From JBFJWU01 sp041623475 [NCBI: bacterium] (GTDB taxonomy: Bacteria; J088): a stretch of DNA of 5,335 bases. A program made the translations under genes and the position numbers. A model generated the notes under the pieces. The model was given only the letters and a program-made list of their open reading frames with translations. It ran no database searches and was not told the origin of the DNA. Within the stretch, counting starts at the first letter, position 1, and each line of letters opens with the position of its first letter. This document shows, in pieces, positions 1 through 4,763 of the stretch. The DNA is taken from the NCBI GenBank assembly GCA_041623475.1, contig JBFJWU010000252.1:1-5335 (forward strand), read 5' to 3'.

Positions 1-144
1 CGTATAACGACCCCAGAACGCCAGCGGCCGGTCCGGGTGGTTGGCCCGCTGGAAATAACTTTCATAATGACCAGCCGTCTGGCCCTGCCGATAGCGTGCG
101 AAATTAGCAGTCTGGCTCAACCGCTGCCGTAAAGAATCTGTCAT
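1..144 (-). CDS. N-terminal fragment of an uncharacterised protein (runs off the left edge)
   Basis: An open frame of 48 codons runs from an ATG at 144 to the window edge without a stop. The translation starts MTDSLRQRLSQTANFARYR and continues with GHYESYFQRANHPDRPLAFW. The RANHP/RPLAFW wording resembles the start of uncharacterised bacterial proteins that I loosely associate with lipocalin-like, CrtC/AttH-type folds, but I cannot confirm this from 48 residues. A second ATG lies immediately upstream at 147. The purine run AGGGGA ends next to 147 and about three bases before 144, so 144 is the slightly better start. No signal peptide is visible, so the product is probably cytoplasmic. The gene follows the TetR gene on the same strand after 68 bases and could be co-transcribed with it. 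That it is a real gene is fairly secure; its function is unknown. Confidence 0.6.
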   Translation of the reverse strand, partial: MTDSLRQRLSQTANFARYRQGQTAGHYESYFQRANHPDRPLAFWGRYT

Positions 145-212
145 CATTCCCCTGCCCTTTATGTCAGGAATTCAGCATACTCCGGAGGCCCCCGCCGATC
201 AATGCCGTTCAA
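145..212. other. Short intergenic spacer between the TetR gene and the left-edge gene
   Basis: These 68 bases separate the TetR stop codon from the next start on the minus strand. They contain a purine-rich ribosome-binding stretch (AGGGGA on the minus strand, about 148-153) and a GC-rich patch with the 8-base palindrome CTCCGGAG (180-187). There is no T-tract that would make a convincing terminator, so readthrough from the TetR gene is possible. Confidence 0.4.
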
Positions 213-863
213 TCAGCTGGCAACCTGGTCGACTGGCTGAAACGGGGCCGTCATCAATTGCAACATCGATTCCTTGAATTCGGCTTCTGTAATGAATGCA
301 GGTCGTTCGCAGATCCAGCGAACCGCCACCATTGTTGCCGCATTGGCCAGTACATACATGGTCGCCAGTCCGCCGACGATCCGATAGCGGTCGGCGTTGC
401 GAACCGCAAAATCACGCAAAAGGTCAATCAGGATCCGCTCAATGCTGTCTGCCGTATGGCTTTCAATCAGGAACGGAATGGTGGTGAAGAGAATCCGCAG
501 CTGATCCGTCATTGGCTTCAACAACTCCAAACCCAGGTCGATGCCGGTTTCAAACAATGCCACCGGATCCTGTGATTCATCGCTGTTAATCATGACGCGC
601 AACTGGTCCTCAAATTCAAGCAGGAACGTCTCGATAATCGCCGAGATGATCATTTCCTTGTTGGCGAAATACTGGTAAAGGGACGAAATGTTGACCCCTG
701 CGTGGGCGGCGATCCGATTGGTATTGAGTTGTTCGATTTTCTGGGTCGAAATCAATTCCCACGTCGCATCAATGATGCTGAAGACCGTGTTTAGTGCCCG
801 TTGCTGTCGGGGAGTCTTCAACAACGATCGGGTCGGAATTTTCCTGTCGTCAATGTCGGCCAC
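213..863 (-). CDS. TetR/AcrR-family transcriptional repressor
   Basis: This is a 216-residue protein, the usual TetR-family length. The N-terminal DNA-binding domain spans roughly residues 18-75. It opens with the TPRQQRA lead-in and has a helix-turn-helix at about 46-67 containing TNRIAAHAGVNISSLYQYF followed by ANKEMI, which matches the family's hallmark YxYFxNKE recognition-helix region. Residues 76-216 are the helical ligand-binding and dimerisation part, which is variable in the family, so the inducer cannot be named. The start is a GTG at 861-863. The frame is open upstream only to a stop near 894 and offers no ATG, and a weak GGGCAGG lies just ahead. The gene is transcribed divergently from the copper-monooxygenase-like lipoprotein gene, 88 bases from its preferred start. 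The arrangement suggests that it represses that gene and itself through the tandem repeat between them. Family assignment is firm; the target is inferred. Confidence 0.93.
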   Translation of the reverse strand: MADIDDRKIPTRSLLKTPRQQRALNTVFSIIDATWELISTQKIEQLNTNRIAAHAGVNISSLYQYFANKEMIISAIIETFLLEFEDQLRVMINSDESQDPVALFETGIDLGLELLKPMTDQLRILFTTIPFLIESHTADSIERILIDLLRDFAVRNADRYRIVGGLATMYVLANAATMVAVRWICERPAFITEAEFKESMLQLMTAPFQPVDQVAS

Positions 864-874
864 GGCCTGCCCGT

Positions 875-895
875 AAAGTAAGTTGAAAGTAAGTT
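875..895. promoter_or_regulatory. Tandem 10-base direct repeat, candidate operator for the TetR-family repressor
   Basis: AAAGTAAGTT occurs at 875-884 and again, perfectly, at 886-895, giving an 11-base period of about one helical turn. The pair lies between the divergent TetR and lipoprotein genes and overlaps the candidate plus-strand -35 box. It also lies just downstream of the candidate TetR -10 box. Position and repetition suggest a repressor-binding site. TetR proteins more often bind palindromes, and no good palindrome is visible here, so the binding protein is inferred. Confidence 0.5.
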
Positions 896-912
896 ATGCT
901 TTGTTCTAGGAT
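883..912 (+). promoter_or_regulatory. Candidate sigma-70 promoter for the copper-monooxygenase-like gene
   Basis: TTGAAA (883-888, five of six matches to TTGACA) is followed after 18 bases by TAGGAT (907-912, four of six matches to TATAAT). Transcription would begin near 919 and give a leader of about 30 bases before the ATG at 952. The -35 box straddles the junction of the two direct repeats, so a protein bound there should block it. Confidence 0.45.
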
Positions 913-933
913 AGCAATTCATTGATAATCGAA
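905..933 (-). promoter_or_regulatory. Candidate promoter for the TetR gene
   Basis: On the minus strand TTGTTC (933-928) and TATCCT (910-905) are separated by 17 bases, which are weak but correctly spaced -35 and -10 boxes. The start of transcription would fall near 898, immediately before the direct repeat, so a repressor bound to the repeat would also block this promoter. The -35 box matches consensus only at TTG, so confidence is modest. Confidence 0.3.
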
Positions 934-951
934 CAACGGGGATGGATGATT

Positions 952-2148
952 ATGAGACCTTTTACAAACAACTCGCCCGAGCCGGGTGCTGTGCTCGCGT
1001 CGTTTGCAATTATCGTCGCAGCAATTGTGACAATCGGTTGCGTAGCCGAGGAAACCAGCCAGCCAGACGTAGTGGACCTGACCGTCAGCCTGGCCCCACC
1101 CGAATTCGGTTACCAGGTGACGACGACACCGTCGATCGTCCCGGCAGGTACCGAAGTCGAAATCTGCAGCGTCGTCCGTGTAGAACCCCACGGCAACGAA
1201 AAGCTGATCTGGTTGAATGAAATGGAAAGCCTGATTTCGGACCATTCGCACCACATGAATGTCGGGTTGGGTCAGTTTTCGTTTTACGACGCGTTTCTGG
1301 GCGAAGACGCATTTGAGTCACAATTGGGCATTGGCCTGGGCAATTACGATTGCAAGGAGCTGGACGACCTGATGGAAAGCGCATTGCCGGTGTTTCCCAG
1401 CCAGCGGACCAACCAGAAGATCACCCTGCCAGACCGCGTGGGCGCACCCATGCTGGCCCCACTGGTCCTGGTCTTTAGCCATCATTACATCAACACCACG
1501 GACGATGACCTGCTAATCAATGCAGCGTTGAACATCTATACAGTGGACGAGGATGCCATCGATGACGTGGCATTCCTGGTATTCGACAGTGATTCAGACC
1601 TGGACATCCCCGGCGGCAGCCAAAAAATCGAAGCCCAAACCTGCGTCATGCATCGCGACCTGGACATTGCCCTGGTTTCGACCCATACCCACGAAAAAAC
1701 GTACTGCGCAACGTTGAACGACTACTATTCTGATACGACAGAAATCTCGGAGGAGCCGTTTTTCGTTAACAAAAACTGGGAAACGCCCCCGATCCTTCAT
1801 TTCAAGCGTGGCGACTTTCCCCTGCCGGCCAGTGACGGCATCCACTATGCGTGCCACTATTCGAATGACGAGGAACGGGACATTACCTTCGGACCCAGTG
1901 CCCGCGATGAGATGTGTGTGTTTGCCGCGGTGGCTTATCCCGCGCCGCTCAGCAAGCAGGCCATTACCGACATCATCGAGCAGAACGACATCAACGGTGT
2001 GCTGAGTATGGCGGAAACCATGATCGCGCCCTGCAACGAACGGATCCCGGTCGCCAGCCCGTGGCCAATGACCGAAAAAGCCGGTACCGGTTCATTTGCT
2101 GACACCTGTGCCGACTTTACCCAGACGGAATCGAATACGCTGCGGTAA
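952..2148 (+). CDS. Copper type II (PHM/DBM-like) monooxygenase-fold lipoprotein
   Basis: Numbering is from the ATG at 952 (398 residues). This start is preferred because GGATGG (940-945) sits six bases ahead; ATG 946 and TTG 922 are alternatives in the same frame. Residues 1-30 form a hydrophobic signal ending in VTIGC, so the mature protein probably begins at lipidated Cys30, although Thr at -3 is not the classic lipobox. The rest matches the peptidylglycine alpha-hydroxylating / dopamine beta-monooxygenase fold. His100-His101 (SHHMNVG) and His178 (HHYINTT) correspond to the CuH site. His245-x-His247 (STHTHEKTY) and Met321 (DEMC) correspond to the CuM site. The spacings between these motifs (77, 67 and 74 residues) are close to those in rat PHM (64, 70 and 70). 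Eight further cysteines could form disulfides, consistent with export. Bacterial members generally have unknown substrates, so an ascorbate-type hydroxylation is inferred. Regulation by the divergent TetR protein is likely. Confidence 0.8.
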   Translation: MRPFTNNSPEPGAVLASFAIIVAAIVTIGCVAEETSQPDVVDLTVSLAPPEFGYQVTTTPSIVPAGTEVEICSVVRVEPHGNEKLIWLNEMESLISDHSHHMNVGLGQFSFYDAFLGEDAFESQLGIGLGNYDCKELDDLMESALPVFPSQRTNQKITLPDRVGAPMLAPLVLVFSHHYINTTDDDLLINAALNIYTVDEDAIDDVAFLVFDSDSDLDIPGGSQKIEAQTCVMHRDLDIALVSTHTHEKTYCATLNDYYSDTTEISEEPFFVNKNWETPPILHFKRGDFPLPASDGIHYACHYSNDEERDITFGPSARDEMCVFAAVAYPAPLSKQAITDIIEQNDINGVLSMAETMIAPCNERIPVASPWPMTEKAGTGSFADTCADFTQTESNTLR

Positions 2149-2206
2149 ATCACCGCAATCAACAGCCCACTTGTCTGAATTCCGGGCCAAATCAAGTAGA
2201 CTGAAA

Positions 2207-2228
2207 AATCGGATTACTTAGTCCGATT
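2207..2228 (+). promoter_or_regulatory. Hairpin just before the RCC1-like gene start
   Basis: AATCGGATT (2207-2215) can pair with AGTCCGATT (2220-2228): nine base pairs with one G-T wobble around the loop ACTT. It ends nine bases before the GTG start at 2238 and abuts its weak ribosome-binding bases. The plus strand has no T-tract after it, so it is not an intrinsic terminator for the upstream gene. It could be an operator or a translational control hairpin. The other bases in the 2149-2237 spacer show no clear promoter. Confidence 0.35.
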
Positions 2229-2237
2229 GGAATCGCG

Positions 2238-3562
2238 GTGCCGTCATTACCGAAAGCCAAATTGGTCTGTTTGATGATTGCGGCGTTTTTACTGGTCTCC
2301 TGCGAGGCACGTAACAACGGCTTGAATACATTTCCTGGTAAATATGTCGACTTTGACCTCGGCTCCGGGGTTTGCGGTATCACGATAAACGACGAGTTGC
2401 ACTGTGGCTACGGCCTCGGCGCCAGGCTCAAACCAGTCTCGTTCGTGGACTCGCCGCCTGGTATGTTCTCTTCATTTTCCAAAATCCATGCCGTCGGTGA
2501 CAGGATTACCGGCTGTTGTTTCGGTGTTTTGCAGACATTGGATGGATCCAGCTATCTGTGGGGCGTCCGGAACGCCTTAATCCGTCTGACGACATTCCAG
2601 TCCTGGCGAAGGCGGTCTACATTCCTGGTGCCGACGATGCAGCATTTTTTGGCCGCTCGCGACCGGAGGATTTTGCAGAACGCGGCGAGCATATCATCTG
2701 TTACCGAAAAACGTCGGGCAAGGTATCGTGTCTGCCGGGACTGAATAATCCCGACAGGCATGGCTGCGAATTGGATGGCTGCGAACAGCCTGCCGGATTC
2801 GGCCTGGCGATCACAGGCACCATTTGGCCGGTGGATGAAAATGGCATTGTCGATCTGGACTGGGCCGCCAATGCAGTCGACCAGTCGTATAACTGCGCTG
2901 TTCTGCCTGCAGGAAATGACGCAACCAGGGCAATATGCCGCTATCCGTATGCAATCACCACGGGCCCGATCCAAGATTTTTCGGGCACCGTCAGCACCGT
3001 CGAGTTTGATACGGGCGTTGCCAATCCGTCCCGCGTGATCGTAGGAAGCAGTGACTACTTCCCGTACGACCTGCCAGTCACATTCAGCCCGTCGGCGCTG
3101 GCCGCCACATCGGTCACAGATGCGTTGGCCGAGACTAAGCCGGGGCCCAACGTGTATGTTATTGACGACAATGGAGACCTGTTTTTTGTCGGATATGCTA
3201 ACTTTTCGTCACCGCTGCCGCTGGGTGTTTTCCATCCGTTTGGTCGACCCGCAAAGATTGACGGTCTGGACCCCGTTGTGGACATCGTCGTCGACCAGAA
3301 TGTCGCGGCCTGCGTGTTGCACACCTCGGGTGACGTGACCTGCTGGGGTCGCTGGTATGACGAATCAGCAGCCGAACGCCCACTCAAAAAAATACGCCTG
3401 CCCTATATTAGTGGCGCGACCAAGATTGCGTTCCCAATTGGGGCTGGAGGAATTTGCTGGCTGGACAACCGCGCAAGATTGAGTTGCGCGCTGTTTGCCG
3501 ATACTCCTGACGGCCAGACCCTGCTGCGGACCGCAGAACCATCCGGCCCGGGCTACGACTAA
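2238..3562 (+). pseudogene. RCC1-repeat-like lipoprotein gene, interrupted by a single-base frameshift
   Basis: Two reading frames together make one protein of about 441 residues. The first frame starts at GTG 2238 and is meaningful to about 2563 (it runs on to a stop at 2744). The second carries the homologous remainder from about 2564 to the TAA at 3560-3562. Residues 1-22 are a lipoprotein signal with two lysines and the lipobox LLVSC, predicting lipidated Cys22. The body contains repeats of the RCC1 type (ancestral form xCALxxxGxVxCWG): about 43-57 (VCGITINDELHC), 92-109 (ending SSYLWG), 155-165 (CYRKTSGKVSC), 220-234, 306-319 (DDNGDLFFVG), 359-371 (CVLHTSGDVTCWG) and 406-417 (CWLDNRARLSC). 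These suggest a beta-propeller with paired cysteines. It follows the copper-monooxygenase-like gene by 89 bases on the same strand, so a shared transcript is plausible. Its role is probably a surface or periplasmic binding scaffold; no enzyme motif is visible. It may be intact if the lost base is a sequencing error. Confidence 0.72.
2559..2566 (+). other. Frameshift site: one G short in a G run
   Basis: The run GGGG at 2560-2563 follows CTGT. In the first frame the text reads SSYLWG then VRNALI, which is not repeat-like. Adding one G gives SSYLWG then RPERLNPSDD and restores the long downstream frame. Homopolymer length errors and natural indels both favour such runs. The local codons TGG-GGC are not a standard slippery heptamer, so programmed frameshifting is unlikely. 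Confidence 0.65.
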
Positions 3563-3582
3563 TCCGGTCGGCAGCACTGACG

Positions 3583-3686
3583 CTGCATCCCGTAACTGTA
3601 TTCCAGGTAAACATTCCGCCCCGGGAACCAGATCCCGGATCCGTGGGCCTTGTATTGATTGTCCAGAGCGTTCTCGATGCCGAACT
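3583..3686 (-). pseudogene. Stranded 3'-end fragment of a TonB-dependent receptor gene
   Basis: Read on the minus strand, these bases encode FGIENALDNQYKAHGSGIW and on to FPGRNVYLEYSYGM. This is nearly the same as the end of the receptor at the right edge of the window (FGVENALDKQY...FPGRSFYLEYSYGM). A direct base alignment of 3586-3686 with 4767-4867 shows 11 mismatches in 101 positions, about 89% identity, mostly at third codon positions. Similarity starts exactly at the stop codon: the intact copy has TAG, this one has CAG, so the frame would read on for eight residues to a TAG at 3559-3561. Towards higher coordinates the similarity stops abruptly near 3687. With no barrel upstream of it, the fragment cannot make a receptor. 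It is either a relic of a second receptor gene or the displaced end left by an insertion. Confidence 0.82.
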
Positions 3687-3707
3687 CCCAACTTGGCTTG
3701 TTGGGAG
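3685..3707. repeat. Perfect 8-base inverted repeat at the edge of the receptor-gene fragment
   Basis: CTCCCAAC (3685-3692) and GTTGGGAG (3700-3707) are perfect inverted copies around the 7-base loop TTGGCTT. The left arm begins in the last two bases of the receptor-gene homology, so the hairpin marks the breakpoint. No T-tract follows on either strand, so it does not look like a terminator. Confidence 0.55.
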
Positions 3708-3857
3708 CAGTAGGACTTGGGCCTGCTCGTGTTCGAGGGTCCGGCATCGTGCTGATCAGCGGCAACCTTACAAATCGCCGCTATTGGTCCAGAAAGCTAG
3801 AATATTTGAGATGTTGCGCCAAAATTGTAATTCATTGACGATTACGACAAGTCTACC
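3708..3857. other. Non-coding stretch upstream of the nucleotidyltransferase gene
   Basis: I see no gene in these 150 bases. They contain two small hairpins: CTCG-TGTT-CGAG (3726-3737), and AGCGGC (3758-3763) with GCCGCT (3777-3782) around a 13-base loop. AT-rich sequence from about 3800 to 3848 is where a promoter for the downstream pair would be expected, but no pair of -35 and -10 boxes is convincing. Together with the receptor-gene fragment, this leaves 3563-3857 without an intact gene. Confidence 0.4.
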
Positions 3858-4382
3858 GTGCCGCTGACGCGGTCCGAAATAGAACAGGCACTTTCAGAAC
3901 TGGGCAAAGAGGCGCAGGCCCACGGTGTCAAAGTACGGCTGTTGATTGTAGGTGGAGCCGCAATGGCACTGCGATTCGGCGCACGGGACAGCACCAAAGA
4001 TATTGACGCGGTGTTCCTGGAACCAGCTGACGCTGCTAATGTCCGTCGTCTGGCGAGCAATGTCGCGATTCGAATGGGGTTGCCAGACGACTGGCTGAAC
4101 GATGCCGTAAAGGGCTACATTCGGCCACCGGTGGACGAAACCGTTTTGTTTGAGTCACCCGGAATTGTCGCTACTATCCCCTCGTTGGCCCAGCTAGCGG
4201 CCCTGAAACTGTCAGCCTGGCGCGACGATATTGATATTTCAGATGCGGAAACGATACTCCGTGAACTGAAGAGTTCAGGTACACCACGTGATGAATCCTG
4301 GGCTGCCATTGAACGCTATCTTGTACCAGGCATGGAACTGAAAGCCAGGCTCGCATACAATGAATTATGGGAACAATTGTGA
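3858..4382 (+). CDS. DUF6036-like nucleotidyltransferase, first gene of a two-gene pair
   Basis: This is a 174-residue protein with a nucleotidyltransferase-fold signature: GGAAMALR at 32-39, followed by the acidic pair Asp48-x-Asp50 in STKDIDAVF, which would bind metal and nucleotide. The LPDDWLND segment (75-82) and the C-terminal LAALKLSAWRDDIDISDA (113-130) are features I associate with the DUF6036 / AbiEii-like minimal nucleotidyltransferases. The size fits a stand-alone domain. Such proteins can act as toxins or antitoxins by nucleotidylating RNA or a partner; which applies here is not shown. The GTG at 3858 is the only reasonable start: the frame closes upstream at 3828-3830 and the first internal ATG is inside the GG motif, but its ribosome-binding site is poor. 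The stop overlaps the start of the next gene, so translation is probably coupled. No signal peptide; cytoplasmic. Confidence 0.8.
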   Translation: MPLTRSEIEQALSELGKEAQAHGVKVRLLIVGGAAMALRFGARDSTKDIDAVFLEPADAANVRRLASNVAIRMGLPDDWLNDAVKGYIRPPVDETVLFESPGIVATIPSLAQLAALKLSAWRDDIDISDAETILRELKSSGTPRDESWAAIERYLVPGMELKARLAYNELWEQL

Positions 4383-4738
4383 CACCAATACTCGAAGAAA
4401 TGGCTGAATCACTGCTTCGACGGGATGCTCTGGCGCTTCGTGAGCTTGCCAATGAATGGTGGCAACGATTCGACGACGCTGAAATCTGGACGGAGCCGAA
4501 TAATCCTGACCACGATATCCTGGCTGTAGCCGCGGCACTTGCGGAATTGTTTGCAGATCGAGCTGGTGTTGCGCCACCAACCTGGACGGCGAGCGCAGGT
4601 CAGTTGGAAAAGCCCTTCTACGCCTTGGCCGCCGCGTCGCGCCTGAAAACAGTGCGTGAAATGTGTGAACAGGAATCGCCAACGCCCCTGCAAAAAAGGG
4701 GAATTCTGGCCCCTGGTGCCTTTTTGGAATCCGCTTGA
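4367..4738 (+). CDS. Small helical partner protein of the nucleotidyltransferase
   Basis: This is a soluble, mostly helical protein of up to 123 residues. Two starts are possible. ATG 4367 overlaps the preceding gene by 16 bases but lacks a ribosome-binding site. GTG 4379 overlaps the preceding stop as GTGA and has GGGAA five bases ahead; I favour it (119 residues), but the feature is drawn from the outer start. No catalytic motif is evident. The layout is an N-terminal charged helix region, a middle VAPPTWT (68-74), then PFYALAAASRLK (83-94), and a C-terminal SPTPLQKRGILAPGAFLESA. This tail pattern (a P-L/F-x-x-R-x-I/L segment followed by a short A/N-x-L ending) resembles small proteins that I recall beside DUF6036 nucleotidyltransferases, where one member is thought to neutralise the other. 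The overlap indicates one operon and a stoichiometric partner. Real gene: likely; toxin or antitoxin role: inferred. Confidence 0.72.
   Translation: MGTIVTPILEEMAESLLRRDALALRELANEWWQRFDDAEIWTEPNNPDHDILAVAAALAELFADRAGVAPPTWTASAGQLEKPFYALAAASRLKTVREMCEQESPTPLQKRGILAPGAFLESA
4692..4725. terminator. Candidate bidirectional terminator between the convergent genes
   Basis: On the minus strand GGGG (4713-4710) and CCCC (4701-4698) form a short GC stem around an 8-base loop, followed directly by six T (4697-4692). This is a simple intrinsic terminator about 50 bases after the receptor stop codon. On the plus strand AAAAAGG (4693-4699) can pair with CCTTTTT (4719-4725), giving a T-tract in the other direction. 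The element lies inside the last codons of the partner gene, which is unusual for plus-strand termination. The stem is short, so strength is uncertain. Confidence 0.4.
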
Positions 4739-4763
4739 ATCCAGCGCCCTTCAGGCAAATCCC

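Noticed and set aside
258-575. Plus-strand open frame of 105 codons
   Set aside because: It lies antisense inside the well-supported TetR gene and has no recognisable protein features.
916-925. AATTCATTGA shared between the upstream regions of the copper-monooxygenase-like gene and the nucleotidyltransferase gene (3829-3838)
   Set aside because: A single 10-base AT-rich match with no further alignment on either side is plausible by chance.
2559-2566. Programmed -1 ribosomal frameshift joining the two RCC1-like frames
   Set aside because: The in-frame codons TGG-GGC do not form an X-XXY-YYZ slippery heptamer, and no obvious stimulatory stem was seen just downstream; a lost base in the G run is simpler.
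3365-3691. Long minus-strand open frame opposite the end of the RCC1-like gene
   Set aside because: It is the antisense shadow of the RCC1-like coding sequence; its right-hand part reads the receptor-gene fragment in the wrong frame.
3685-3707. Possible integron attC site, because TCCCAAC...GTTGGGA resembles the outer core-site pattern
   Set aside because: The element is only about 21 bases, lacks the inner L boxes, the outer base breaks the RYYYAAC/GTTRRRY pattern, and there is no second site after the gene pair.
3726-3741. GTTCGAG with flanking bases resembling a tRNA T-loop
   Set aside because: No acceptor stem, anticodon arm or D arm can be drawn around it; it is just a 4-pair hairpin.
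3559-3765. Minus-strand open frame of 68 codons as a small intact gene
   Set aside because: Its only recognisable part is the receptor-gene tail; the first ~28 residues are unrelated intergenic sequence and the end is read-through past a lost stop.
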